64,000 nt of DNA from assembly GCA_964036665.1 (NCBI GenBank), contig OZ038529.1, forward strand, positions 21,214,060 to 21,278,059, given 5' to 3'. Shown piece by piece: positions 35,531 through 48,668 of the stretch. The stretch is from Gordius sp. MW1 (Eukaryota > Nematomorpha > Gordioida > Gordea > Gordiidae). The notes under the pieces are model-generated. The model was not told the origin of the DNA. It did not search any database and saw nothing but the letters and a program-made list of their open reading frames with translations. Every line of letters begins with the position of its first letter. Position 1 is the first letter of the stretch. A program made the translations under genes and the position numbers.

Positions 35531-38500
35531 ACAATCTTTGAAAATGTATTAATTTATTTGATTTTGGAATGATTTAATTTAAATTCATTTTGCTTGTTGT
35601 TAATTTAAGAGATTTGCCGAAGGAGTTATTTCACGCATGATTTACGAGACCGTTTAAATTAACACGACTCAAATAAAATTTTCTAATAGTGAAAAAAAAA
35701 TTTTCTAATAAATAAACACTTTTTTGGCATTAATTTTAAATTTGATTTTACTATATATTATCCAATTCAATGGAGCCTAAATATTAGGTTTTGTCAGAAT
35801 TTACCTTTGCCATAACAATAAACATGTTTTTCTATGATTTTCAGGTGCTGAACAAAATTTCGCGTTGTTATTTAAAAACAGAATTCGTTGGGACAGTGCA
35901 TTTTTGAAATTTTATTTATGTGACATGCGGCGAAAAGACTTTTTAAACAAAGATGATTTTCACAAAAGGTTCGCCTATTTTCGGTCTTTACCGAAATTTA
36001 TTTTAATAGGGAGTAAATGTATGTACAGGAAAGGAATACATAACAAATATTTAATTTATTTCAAGGTAATAAAGCTGTGATAATATGCGAATGCAAACAA
36101 AATCGTACTTAGTTCCTGCTAAATATATTTTGAATCAATATTTATTTTATGCTACAAAAAAATATTTTTTTTAAGATGGGGGGGACATTTTTTAGGAATT
36201 GAGATTAGAAAATTGCGTTTCAATCGGGAAACCTTTCCTCTTAATTACAAATATATGGATTCAGTCTTTAGAATTTTTTTAATTATTATTTACATCTTTT
36301 AGTCATTGTGCTGACTATTGACATATAAATTAAAGCGGTTGAGCATTTTTTAAAATAATTTTCTGTGCATATTCACCTTTAATTTTTAAAGAATTTTAAA
36401 ATTGCCAGTATTATTTCCTAGCATTCACATTTTAAAAAGCCCTTTGAGACTTTGTCTATATTCTATGGTAACGGTCCATGAAGGGTATTAACTAAATAAT
36501 AATATAATTACAATAATTTGTCATTAAATCTTTTATTGAAAGTATTTAGATCTATATCAACCAAAAATCCCTAATTATATGGCGTTTATTTAGCAACACT
36601 ATGTATTACAACAAATTACCAGCAAAATTTGATGTAGCCCACCTGTAATTTAAATTTTTAAAAGCAAAATTGATTATAAAATGGAAATTATTTGTAGCAG
36701 CATTTTTTATTTTTCCTCGATCCCAAATAGTACCCATTATTTCTCAACAATCTGTGCAAACTAGGAACCGCCTAGCTAGGTAATAATCCTCGGTTTTCGT
36801 TAATTTCATTAAAGATTTTTAATTTTGTTCGTTGGCTTTTTGACTATATATAAGAACTAAAATCGGCAGAATTAGTAATTTATATGAGAGGTAAAGCAAG
36901 TTTAACCCCAAAAAAACATTAAAAAGTTTCCCTTTAATCTTCAACGTATTAATAAAATAGTCTGGTATAACAATTCTAATTTCTAAACATCATAAAACTT
37001 TTGTGATTATACCGAAATGTTACAGCCTTTACATAGTCTACTAAGTTCACTGCTCTCCTCATACAAAGCCATAATAAAAAAATATAAACTTTGTCTGTGC
37101 GGGCCGTAAGAAATTTTCAAATCAAGAAAAGATATAAATGGGATGTTTTTTCATGTGGTTTGACCTCCCCATACATAATAAATTAAGGTATTTTATCTCA
37201 GTAATTTGTCTGGCAAATACCCAAAGAAACTTTATTAGAAACTTACGGTAATAGGTCCAAAAAAACTTTTCGTTTAAAATAAGTTCAGAAAAAGAAGTGA
37301 TATATAAGACTTATACTTTAATTTCAACACAAAAATTTACCTTTTATTTTATTAAATCAAACTTAGTATCTGATTTAATTTTGACCTATGTTTTTATTTT
37401 TTAGTTGTAACATATTTTATTAAAAACATGGACGTACTTGTGCAAACATTTACAATTAATTTTATGTCGGTATCGTTAAAAGCAGTTTTCGTTACATAAA
37501 AAGTCGAAGGAACCAAAGGGGAATATATATTTCGCAATTTCTCTTTGCATATTAATAAGTCATTATTGAACTGTCCAGGAGGGTACAACGACGAAATATG
37601 ATAAGGAACAAGAAATTAAATTTATTATAATTAAAAAATAATTACTTTTTTCGGGGGGGGGGGGAGAGATTTTATGGTCTTATTAAACTTTTATCTTTTT
37701 TACACAAGAAGACATTTGCCACAAATACTAGGATATTTTTTCTTTAATGGTTCCACTGTAATAAGTTCAAAGAATACATTATACTGTTTGGTGTAATAAC
37801 CTCAGCCATAGTTTCTTTACAAATTTGTCCCCTCCCGCTCTAGTTTAATTCTGATAGTAAACCAATCTAGCACAAATACAACTAAAATAATAAATTTAAT
37901 TTAATTTCAAAGTAAATGTTGATTAAACCTTAAATAATATATTTTTTTTTACAGAATTTGAAGCTTTCTTATATTAAGACATAAGCTGTAGTTAGGTAAT
38001 TGATTAAATTCGAAACTTTTTGCTCATTTTATTTTAATAATTTTAATTTGTAAAATATAGTTAGTTTCTCAAACCTATGTTACAACTAAAAATTAATAGT
38101 ATCTCTAAGGGAAAATTTAAATTTGTTTACTCTTTTCCTAACCTTTTTTAAGATAAAAATGAAAATAATTTATATAAAACATACATATTATATATTACAT
38201 TCATTATGATTATTTATTCTAAGTTAATAATTCAGTCGTTTAACAGAGTTTGGCGATACAATGATTGATGGTGGATATATATATTATTGGCTAGACCTTG
38301 TTTGTAGAAATAATAGACACAGACAGTGGGATCAAGGGGGAGTGGGGGTTCGGATTAAGTTGGAGTCCGATGCAAAAAGATAAATAAATCACGCACGGGC
38401 TGGTCAAAAAAAATTTGGCCGCCTGTTAACGTGTCAATAACCCACAACACACACATTACATTGTGTTGGATATCGATCAATATGGTATGACCTCGTTAAC

Positions 38501-38816
38501 TATTAACATGGTATAGATAGATAGAATGTCCCTCTAGCTTAACTTCTCTCTCCTCCCAAATAATAAAAAAAAAGTTTTTTTTTGCAATAAACAGATTAAT
38601 ATTTTTTTTTTGTTAATTTAGCTTTATTTTGCCTCATACGATTAGTCCTTTTATACTCATACCTTCAGTGTGCCATTTGTGTTTTACTTTGAATTAAATG
38701 ACATTATGCAAGGAAAACTTATAATGGTCTATCATCTCCTTTATTTGCGGATTTTATCCTAGGCTGATGAATTTAAAAGTTTTAAATAACGAACCTAATA
38801 AAACCAGCATTTAGAT

Positions 38817-38975
38817 CATGGGCGTAGTCAGGGGGGGCCGCCCCCCCCTGAATGACGAAAACCTTTGTTTCAATGCAAAAACCCTTAAAATATTTTATAT
38901 TTTGCCCCTCCCGGATTGAACTTTTAACCGTATCGCCCCCCCCCCCCCCCAATCCAAAACCTGGCTACGCCCATG
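38817..38975. mobile_element. GTAGCC MITE with near-exact TSD
   Basis: CATGGGCGTAGTCAGG left, CCTGGCTACGCCCATG right. Flanks ATTTAGAT / ATTTAAAT (7 of 8). Confidence 0.87.
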
Positions 38976-40032
38976 ATTTAAATAAATGTTTAAAGTGTCA
39001 TATGATTATCATCGATTTAGTCAGAATGTTCATTCAGAGAAAGATGACAAAGTTTTGTTATTCATATAGGGAGGGGTAAAATTCTGATTTTAAACATGAT
39101 AAATACACAAAAATTTAAGTGGGCTGGCTACGCCTTTGCCCATGGCACTGTTATAAATGTAATTTTCACAACATAAATTCTATAAGCAATCGGAAGTATA
39201 ATGTGCGTGCACTGTTAAATAATGATTTTTTTTGGATAAAATCCGATGCAAAAGGATTATAAAAAATTAACATTTTGAACTTTGAAAGTTGGTTTAAGCC
39301 AATAAATTCAAATCGCTCAAAATGCCTAGCCAAACCCTAAAGTGTTGGCAGCCGCAGACAAAATTGCCGCCTTATGAAATTTATTGGCACTTTCCTATAC
39401 TGTGCTTGCGTAATCTCTGGCAAAGAGCGAAAGAGCGCGGCACTCCTTGAATTTCAAAATTTACTCCTTCTCTTTACACTAGATTGAATTTGCTTTGGCA
39501 AACGATATACAACCTTTTTTATCGTTCGCTTATCTGGGAAGTTTATCTTAAGAGGCGAAGTTCAAAATGTCACATTGTAACTTAATAATGTGATTGGGAA
39601 TGAATCTTAAAGTTTGGAAGGGTATAAAAAGTTCAAAATACGTTCTAAAAATTTGTAAAACCTTGCATTTTTAGGTTATTCTTTAATAAATTAACACTTA
39701 TGTATCTTTGACAATTCCAATAAGAATTGTGTCTCTAGGCATTCTCCTTCGTCCTGTCTCTGGAATATTTTGCTATCAGTTGACACTAAATTTAAAGTTA
39801 TTAGACAAAAGGCAAGTTAATTTTTACATATTAATATTCAATTTAAAGAAGTTTCTTTAATTTAAAAAAAGGTGTTTTAAGTATTGATGAACGTTTATCA
39901 TGACAGCTTTAAAACAATGCTAACTTTGTCTAAATTTACTATCCAAATTACCATCCTGTGTATAAAATTTACAAGTTTGGGCACATATATAACTCTTTTT
40001 AACTTTAATTTAATTTCATGGGTCAACCTGGA

Positions 40033-40209
40033 CATGGGCGTAGCCAGTTTTGGAATTAGAGGGGGGAAATAATGATTTAAGGATGTTTAGGGAGGGGCAA
40101 AATGAACATTTTTTAAAATTTTAGCCATAATTTTAATAAATTTTAACAATTTTTTGATTTAGAGGGGGGCAGCCGCCCCTCCCTGCCCCCCCCCTTGGCT
40201 ACGCCCATG
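40033..40209. mobile_element. GTAGCC MITE with exact 8-bp TSD
   Basis: CATGGGCGTAGCCAG left, CTTGGCTACGCCCATG right. Perfect duplication AACCTGGA at 40025-40032 and 40210-40217. A good reference copy of the AATAATGATTTA sub-family. Confidence 0.92.
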
Positions 40210-40997
40210 AACCTGGATGAATAGTTTTAAAAAAGGCTTATGCAATGCATGGTATATGAAAACAAAAAAAGTGTCGGAAGGATGGTTTGGTCGTCAGTTA
40301 TCGACTGCCCTCGTCAAATTGATTTGAAAAGCAATTTAATGCGTTATATTTTTTCATAATTTTCGGCCATTCATTATTCGAACCCTTCTCCTGGCTACTT
40401 CCAAATTTTTCCACACTCCTAATATAACCTGATTGGTATGCAATTTAGGTGCCGTTCCAAACAATAACTTTTTTTATGGTTACTAAAAATAAAAGCTTTC
40501 ATCGTGTCCCATCACAAGTGTTGCCATTTAAAAATTTCTTAATTGGACAATAGTCCAACTCCCATGAAAGAAACTGTTGTTGGCGAAAAGTTATAATTTG
40601 GGAGTGTATACTTGAAAAAAGTGTATATAATGGCGCCTGATAATTCTCATTTTCATCAATCTTAATTTAGAGTTTGTCAACCGCATTGTCCATAAAAGAC
40701 AATACAATTTACATTAATCAAAACCTCTACAAATTTTTGACTTTAATTCGTTCGGGCACCGCTTTAAAAAAGCGCATTGATAAAATATGCGACACCTCGG
40801 TCAACACGCCTATTGAATTTAAAACTTTAAATTGAATTACAGAGGACAACAAAAAGTAGTGAAAACTAAAAAAATCACCATTAAAAGCCTTGAATTAATG
40901 CAATTTAAACTTTATCGGACACTAAAATAGCTGATTGGCAGTCCTAGTTCTACCTTGAGATTTATGATATAATTCGAACTTTTCTTTGATATTTACC

Positions 40998-41140
40998 CAT
41001 GGGCTTAGCCAGGATTTAAATAAAAAAAGTTCACAACTAGTTTGAAATGGTTAGGGAGGGGCTAGATGATGATTTTTTAATTTAATCTTAAATTTGTTAA
41101 AAAATTTTTCATTGGATATAGGTTTCCCTGGCTACCCATA
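40998..41140. mobile_element. GTAGCC MITE (diverged)
   Basis: CATGGGCTTAGCCAGG left, CCTGGCTACCCATA right. Confidence 0.65.
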
Positions 41141-41588
41141 TAATAATTTATAGAGCTGAAATGCAGAATTAAACAAATTTAATTCTAATAAAAACTCAAT
41201 AATAACAAAATAATAAATTGGCCTATAACATTATATAAAACGTGACGGATGGGGATTATCTAATATTTTGAGAGATAATTACTATTTGATAATAAAGTTT
41301 TTCCAACTTTGCTAATGGGAATTAACAATTTCTTGCCATGTAAACTGCTCCAGCCAAACTTTGATGAGTTAATTGAACGGAATTTAATTACCACTTTTGA
41401 CGTGGTGCTATGTTGATGGTTAATTAAATTTTCGCTTAAAATAGTAACATTCCAACGTTGAGTTAAATAATTATAAAAAAAGTTCGGAATTAATTGCTAT
41501 AACTTTAAAACACTTAAATATTACAAAATATGTAAAAAATAAATATAGTAACTTATCTAAGTATTAATAATGCTAATACATGTTATTT

Positions 41589-41747
41589 CGTGGGCATAGC
41601 CATCATTGGATCGAGAGCGGGCAATAATGATTTAGGGAGGGGCAAAATGCTATTTTATTAATTAGCTCTAATTATTTTAAATTTTTGACAATTTATGGAT
41701 TTAGAGGAGGCAGCTGCCCCTCCCTACCACCCCTGACTACCCTCATG
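41589..41747. mobile_element. GTAGCC MITE (diverged)
   Basis: CGTGGGCATAGCCATCATTGG left, GACTACCCTCATG right; body GCAATAATGATTTAGGGAGG. Confidence 0.75.
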
Positions 41748-42802
41748 TGCTAGTTATACTATAAATCTAACCTGCTATTTGCACTTATAAGCTTATTTTT
41801 TTTAGCCAACTTAATAGTAATATTATTTTGAAAAAAATAAAATATTCAGTTTTTTGTTGTTCAGATTTTAGTTTAATTTATGGCTAATTTGTGTAACTTG
41901 CTCAAACTTTATCTCAAACGTTTAACTTTTGATTGCTAGTTATCACTCACGTAGCCAAAAATAAAATTCGAGGTTCAAAATAAAGCCCTCGCCTAGTACG
42001 CTAGTTTTATATGTTTCCAATTCATAACAATTTTTTTAATTGCTATCGAGCCAAAATTTATTAAATAAACAATAAGTCTAGCTTAGTCGTAATCGATTTT
42101 AATCGGGTTGTGTTTACTAATTCTCAATTCAAGTTTGAGGTACAAATAATGGGCCAAGGCCGTTGCAAATGTCACCCCCCCCCCCCCCCCCCTTGTCCAA
42201 AAAAGAGGACACAACCAAATTTTATCGATGCTAAATAAATTTCACAATTTTTTATATTAATTATAGCAAATCGTCCTATTAATTACATTTATTTTGAGCC
42301 ACTTTCTGTCTCAAAATTTGGGAGTGAAGCTAGAAAATATACTATTAGAATTTGACCAGCATTTAGTCGATTCAAAATAGTACATTTATAACCGAAACAT
42401 TATTATCAAAAGACCAAATAAACTAAAACTGAGCGGATAGCTAAAAATACTGGGCAGATTTACCTACTACGATTAGTAAGATAGCTGCGTAAGTTTAAAG
42501 TTTAAGGCCAGTACTTCTTTGGAGCAGAGCATTGACTCGGATGAAATACGTAATGCGGGGCGGGGGGCGTTGATTTATACGTTAATTGCGTACATTTTAC
42601 CGTCTAGACCAGTGAGCGCCCGTCTGGTCTGGCGTATAAACCAGACTAAATCACCCGCCCCCCAGCATAGCAATTAATAAGTTTATAAAATATTATACAA
42701 AATTTTATTTATTTTTTATTATTTTTATCGATAAAATTGGAGAATATTTTTAGCGCGGACAAAAATAAGAGTTGTTTTTAACATACAATTAATGGGCAGA
42801 AT

Positions 42803-42970
42803 GGGGTAGGGGCATGGCCAGGTTTTGGATTAAGGAGTGGCGAAAGGGTTAAAAGTTCAATTGGGGGGGGGGGGGGCAAAACAGAAATTTCCTTGCATTT
42901 TTTAGGGTTTTTGCCTTGAAAATTTTTTTGGCATTTGGGGGGGGGGGCGGCCCACCTGGCTACGCCCATG
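42803..42970. mobile_element. GTAGCC MITE
   Basis: GGCATGGCCAGGTTTTGGATT left (terminus eroded), CACCTGGCTACGCCCATG right; poly-G sub-family. Confidence 0.75.
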
Positions 42971-43277
42971 GTTAGGTAATTTAACAAAATGCTTTTTTAA
43001 CATTTTGAACCATATATAGCTTTTTGAATAAGAGGGTGGGTGGGCCCTTTCTGCCCCCCCCCTCCCTCCTTCATGCTACACCCGTATGACCTAATGTACT
43101 CTAAGCTAGCTAGGGTTTATTGTTATAACGCGCGAATGTCTGCGCGTGTGGCCCAATTAATATTCAGGTCAGGGACTAGCCTGCTAGGGGGTACGTGAAC
43201 TTAACTCCAACCCCCATTAAATTTTGGCATAAACGAAATAAATTAATAATGGGCAGCTATTTTAGGATATTGAGCGT

Positions 43278-43500
43278 CAGGCGCTTAGCCAGGATTTTCT
43301 CCCGGGAGGGGGGGGGAAAGTTCCAAAAAATTTTTGTAACATTTTTATACATCAAAATTATAAAATCTGGTATAAAACATAAAGAAAGTCATTCATTATA
43401 AATAATTAACTTAGTCAGTTACGTTGCACAACTATAAAATATAAACTTTAGATCTAAAATATAATTTTTTTCATAAAAAATCGAAAATTCTGGTTTTGGT
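43278..43500. mobile_element. GCGTAGCC-variant MITE, left part
   Basis: CAGGCGCTTAGCCAGGATTTTCTC followed by a G run; same left end as the complete variant copy at 49767-50039. The right end is not identifiable. Confidence 0.5.
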
Positions 43501-43622
43501 TTAGCATCGTCAATTCGTTAGTACGTTGACACTGCGTGTGTTTGTAATGATGTCACCCTTTCCTTTGTGTCTCAATATGCGTGGACAGATTATGGTGCGC
43601 TTATATAAAAGTATAAAAGCGT

Positions 43623-43772
43623 CGTGGGCGTAACCAGGATTTAATTTAGTGGGGGGGGGGGGGGGGGGGTAGGCAAAATCATAGATTTTATAATTTTATC
43701 CGTGATTAATTTATATTTTAAAGAATTTTTGGATTAGGGGTGCGGGCAGCCCTCCCCCTGTCTAGGCCCATG
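43623..43772. mobile_element. GTAGCC MITE
   Basis: CGTGGGCGTAACCAGG left, CTGTCTAGGCCCATG right; contains an 18-G run. Confidence 0.75.
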
Positions 43773-43806
43773 ATGAAATTAATAAGGTGAATTGTTTATA
43801 AGTTAT

Positions 43807-43974
43807 CATAGGCGCAGCCAAGGGGGGGGGGCAGGGAAGGGCGGCTGCCTCCCTCTAAATCCAAAAATCTGTTAAAATTTATTAAAATTATGGCTGAAAT
43901 TTCAAAAATCAATCATTTTGCCCTTCCCTAAATCATTATGGCCCCCTCTAATTCCAATGCTGGCTACGCCCATG
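43807..43974. mobile_element. GTAGCC MITE (reverse orientation)
   Basis: CATAGGCGCAGCCAAGG left, TGCTGGCTACGCCCATG right; body AAATCATTATGGCCCCCTC. Confidence 0.8.
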
Positions 43975-44145
43975 TTACTATATTTATCATCCCCAAAAAT
44001 ATACCATTAAGTTGTTATTAACAGCGATTTATTGTTTTGGAAAAAGTTTATAGAAATAAGGAATGAGCGTGAAATTTAAAAATGCTCTTTTATATGTTTT
44101 TATTTTGTAAAATACACGTTTCCAGAGTTAATTAATCCATATAAT

Positions 44146-44314
44146 CATGGGCGTAGCCAGGTTTTGGATTAGGGGGGGGGGCAAAACGTTTAAAAGTTCA
44201 ATTAGGGGGGGGGGGGGCAAAACGTAATTTTTTTTCTAATTTTAAGGGTTTTTGCATTGAATTTTTTTTTTGCCATTTGGGGGAAGGGCAGCCGCCCCCC
44301 TGCCTACGCCCATG
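44146..44314. mobile_element. GTAGCC MITE with exact 8-bp TSD
   Basis: CATGGGCGTAGCCAGG left, CTGCCTACGCCCATG right. Perfect duplication CATATAAT at 44138-44145 and 44315-44322. Two G tracts frame the GCAAAACGTTTAAAAGTTCA segment; a reference copy of the poly-G sub-family. Confidence 0.92.
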
Positions 44315-44393
44315 CATATAATTCTTGTTTTTAATTTAGGTTAAACCATAAATATTAGTTTATGGTTGGGATTTGTGTTAAAAATGATGCACT

Positions 44394-44573
44394 CATGGGC
44401 GTAGCCAGGGGGGGGGGCAGCCGCCCCCTTAATGGCGAAAAAAAAATTTTTTCAATGCAAAAATCCTTAAAAATTAAAAAATTTTACGTCTTGCCCCCCC
44501 CCCCCCCCCTATTTGAACTTTTAAACGTTTTGCCCCCCACCCCCCCCTAATCCAAAACCTGGCTATGCCCATG
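44394..44573. mobile_element. GTAGCC MITE with exact 8-bp TSD (reverse orientation)
   Basis: CATGGGCGTAGCCAGG left, CCTGGCTATGCCCATG right. Perfect duplication GATGCACT at 44386-44393 and 44574-44581. Confidence 0.92.
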
Positions 44574-45446
44574 GATGCACTTTTAATATCTTAGCAGTCC
44601 TGGTTCTTTATTTTCATATATTAAGTTAACCTAATCTGTAATTATGGTAAAAGTAACTTATTTAAGCCATTAACAAACAAGAAGAATATACAATACACTA
44701 TTATTTATATGGATGAGAAATGATATTCATCCTTCACTAAAATTTACATTGGATAATTATTAGAAATTGATGCTGTGTTTGCTGAATGTAATGGCCTTTT
44801 ACACGTCGCGAAAAAAAACGAATTTTTGTGGCAAAAGATTATTATCTCTAACTTGTCCACTTTACTATGCTGCTTACCCAAAAGGTCTAAGACCTTAGCT
44901 ACATTTGAGGTAGGGGACGGGAGGGGGCGTCTGGTTCATTTCATAATGAATTATTATTATTATCCATCCACGAGAAATTATGTTTTTTAATAATATTATA
45001 GCCAGAAAAAAATATTAGATATTTTTAATCTCGTCTATCAAATTATTATTATAAAAGACATAAAAACAGGCTTTGGGTCAATATACTCTATCATCCGAGA
45101 CCTGCCATAACTGTTATAGAGTATCCGTTTTATTCACATTTGAACCTTTTATTGCCAATAATTTATGCCATTTTTATAAACTAATGAATATCGATAAATC
45201 ATAGTTAATATAGTGTAATCTTATTAAATTTTGTTTGCTCAAAAATTAAAAATTTGGATTAAAGCAGGAAAATTATTTAAAGTCAAATAATAATCAGTTA
45301 GTTTAGGTGAATCTTTAATACGATTTTAAAATATAGCGTCAAGTCATTAAGCCTCGAGTCATAACAAATTAATTATTTAATTCAAGGGATATTAACAATC
45401 AATTAATTACCTTAAATTTAACGTCTTACTTCGTTGCACAAACAAA

Positions 45447-45634
45447 CTTGTGCGTAGCCGGGGGGGGGGGGGCAGGGGGGGGGGGCGGCCGCTCCCTCTA
45501 AATGGCGAAAAAAAAATTTTAATGCAAAAACCCTTAAAAATTAAAAAAATTTACGTTTTGCCCCCTCCCCCCTAATTGAACTTTTAAACGTATTGCCCCC
45601 CCCCCCCCTAATCCAAAACCTGGCTATGCCCATG
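45447..45634. mobile_element. GTAGCC MITE (reverse orientation)
   Basis: CTTGTGCGTAGCCGGG left, CCTGGCTATGCCCATG right. Flanks CAAACAAA / AAAACAAA match at 7 of 8. Confidence 0.85.
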
Positions 45635-46730
45635 AAAACAAACCATGTAAAAATAGTTCAAACAATAATCCTGTTATACCACCTCATTACAAAAATTTAT
45701 GATCTTAAGTAAATAAAAAAGTTTTTGAATAATTCACAACATTTAATTTCGCTTTCATTGAAACAAAAGATGTCGTTGCCTATTAACAATGTTTAAGTGT
45801 TTTTTAATTAAGCATAAGGCTCCAGATACATCAAAGCAAGGAAAAACTATGGTCATTAAGGACCCCTTTTATATGTTAACCTGCGACAATAAAAGAAATG
45901 CATGCTGCATATATTATGTATGACCTCAAAAGATAGTGTAAATAAACTTCAAAGAAATATCATAAATCTCATCCATTATAATTAAATACTACCGTATTTT
46001 TACCTATAATTTACCTTTAAAAATGTTGAAAAGTTAGTTATTAAAATAATTTATTATTTTTTTGTGATTGATAGGTAACAATTTAATAATAATAATAATT
46101 AACAGTTTAGATATAAAACCGACACTGACGCTTTATATAATGAGACTAAATAAAAATAAAAATTAAGGTTTAATTTTAGTACAAAGCGAATAAATTTTGT
46201 CATATATAGATTTTAATCAAATATGTTCAAATTCTATTTATTGCAGTTTTTCACGAACGGACAAACTTTTTGGATTCAACGTGTAATTGCAGATTACACT
46301 ATTTTATCCTAAAACTTCGCTATAACTTGGCAAGCAAATTAAGGTTATATTTCCTTTTAATACCCATCTCATCTTCATATAAATTATGATATCTTTATTT
46401 AAACTCGAAAATATACCTTGAAAAATCAATGCCAACCTTGGAAATGTCGGCCTATATTATAAATAAGGACTATATGTATACATAATTTGCTATGTGAAGT
46501 GATAATGTTGCCATAAAATTGCTATCTAAAAGAACCTTGAGCTGTTTTCCCAATCCTTAATGTCCACATTTGAGATATAATATATTCGTATATATCACCT
46601 TTGGACAGGCATAGGTCTCGGCCCATTTGATTATTTATACAAGGACTTTTGATGTTATACAAACATTATTACCTTAATATATATATATATAGCATAATTA
46701 ACATATCATTTTACAATACCTACATAGGTC

Positions 46731-47049
46731 CATGGGCGTAGCCAGGTTTTGATCTAGGGGGGGGGGGCAGATAAAAAAAATTTTTTTCCTCAGAGCAAAA
46801 AAAAAGGTCTCGACGTCCAAAAAATTTCCTGAGAGCAAAAATAAAGCAACTGCCCTAAATTAGGCAGTGTGGGCAGCCAGACCCCCTGCCCCCCGGCAAA
46901 TTGGGGGGGGGGGCGGGGGTCCGGCTGCCGCCCTCTGGCTAATTAGAGGGGGGGGGGCAAAACATATTTTTTTTTAATTTCTAAGGGTTGTATTGAAATT
47001 TTTTTTTTAAATTAGGGGCGGCAGCCGCCCTCCCCTGGCTACGCCCATG
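46731..47049. mobile_element. GTAGCC MITE, 319-bp enlarged or composite copy
   Basis: CATGGGCGTAGCCAGG left, CCTGGCTACGCCCATG right, flanks CATAGGTC / CATACGTG (6 of 8). Twice the usual length: the interior repeats TTTCCT.AGAGCAAAAA and contains opposed GGCAGCCNGNCCCCC blocks, as expected from a duplicated or nested copy. Confidence 0.8.
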
Positions 47050-47652
47050 CATACGTGAATAGTGCCTGTATTATTTAAAACACTGCAAAAATGCTAATTC
47101 CATTTTTCTTATTATTTTCAAAGTTATTGAAAATAAATATGACTTTACGAATGTCTGATAGGTCCATCAACATATTTTTTATAAGCATGGGTCGGGGCCC
47201 TACTTAAATATCTAAATTTTCAAAAAAATTTATACTTGTTTTAAATATTAAAAATGTATAAAATTTTGACAAATGAAATTAAAACATATATTGTTTTTAA
47301 GTTATTTGATTATAATTTATAAGTTATTTTCAGTATTATAAATCTTTATTTCAACAAAATTTCAAATAATATCATCTTATTTAAATACCCCCCCCCCCCT
47401 GTTATATTAAGTGCTCCATGGAAAAATCATATGTGCACTCATTAAGCCATTTTTTGTTTTAACCTTATATTTACCGACATTTAACATACCTATTTTTATC
47501 GATGGTCAAATGACCACTTTTATAAAAATTAATAGAGGCAGCGTAATGGTTAAATTTATATTTATTATCAGAATAATGTGCATTTTAGGTGTATCAAATT
47601 TTTTTTATAAATTACTGGATTATTTGATGCCCATTTTATATTACTTTTAGTC

Positions 47653-47773
47653 GGGGCATAGCCTAATCTATAATTCTTTATAATTTTATTATGGCTAAAA
47701 TTTCAAAATATGTCCTTTTGCCTTTCCATAATCTTAATTGCCCCCTCTAGTTCCAATCCTAGCTATGCCCATG
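47653..47773. mobile_element. GTAGCC MITE (left end eroded)
   Basis: GGGGCATAGCC left; TTGCCTTTCC body; CCTAGCTATGCCCATG right. Confidence 0.65.
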
Positions 47774-48581
47774 AATGTTTTTATTGGAGGTTTTTTTATT
47801 ATTATTATTTAGCTTCTGGAAAATGTATTACAAAACTTTGTCCGAGATTCCTTTACTTGTAATTTTCAAAGAAAAAAACCTGAAAAATATTTGTTTTTAT
47901 CCTTAGTGTATAAAAAATTAATATATTTTACCATTCTTTTCCATATTTATTTTCAGACATTTCTCGTATCCTTAAAAACAATCTAGGTCGATAATTTATT
48001 TTTTGTATAATGATTTGATATTCCTGGTATATACAAATAAGTAAATTCCAAAAATTGGATACAAAAACGTAGAAAGTATCAGTGGACAATTGACCACATC
48101 GGACTTTTTAACTTTAACAAACTGTTACATAATATATCCTTTAAAACTTATGATTTTCTAACTATTAACTATAATGAGCTAAATTTTAAATATTCATCCT
48201 TAAAAAAGTTTGTCGCGTTTTATTTTTGGTCAACTTCAATCGGCTATAAACATTTAATTGAAGTCTGGAGTCATTTATAAAATCGTGATTATAAAATGAG
48301 AAAAATAAATCAAAATCTTTGGGGAAGGAGAGGGGGCGAGCTTAAGTATTATTTAAATCCGTAGCCGCTTTAATTCAAATAATATGAGATTGATATTTAG
48401 ACAGTGTCTCGTAGGATTTTTTCGGGTTCAACTATAGTTTTTTTAATTTTCTGTTTTTTACTTAAATTTATCAATTTTAATTAAATTTGAAACAATTTTT
48501 TATGAATCTGGGCACTAAAAATAACTTTCAATTAGTTAAATGTTTTTTTTTTATATTTACCAATAATTTTAATTTTACGTC

Positions 48582-48668
48582 CATGGGGGTAGGGTAGGTG
48601 CAAAAGTTTGGTAATTCAGCAGGCAGAGACAAAATTAAAAAATTCTGAATCACCTGACTACCCTCATG
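48582..48668. mobile_element. GTAGCC MITE, short deleted copy
   Basis: CATGGGGGTAGGG left, CCTGACTACCCTCATG right, 87 bp. Confidence 0.55.

Noticed and set aside
35865..36080. 71-aa ORF preceded by a TTTTCAG-like acceptor
   Set aside because: The predicted peptide matches nothing I recognise, and there is no partner exon nearby.
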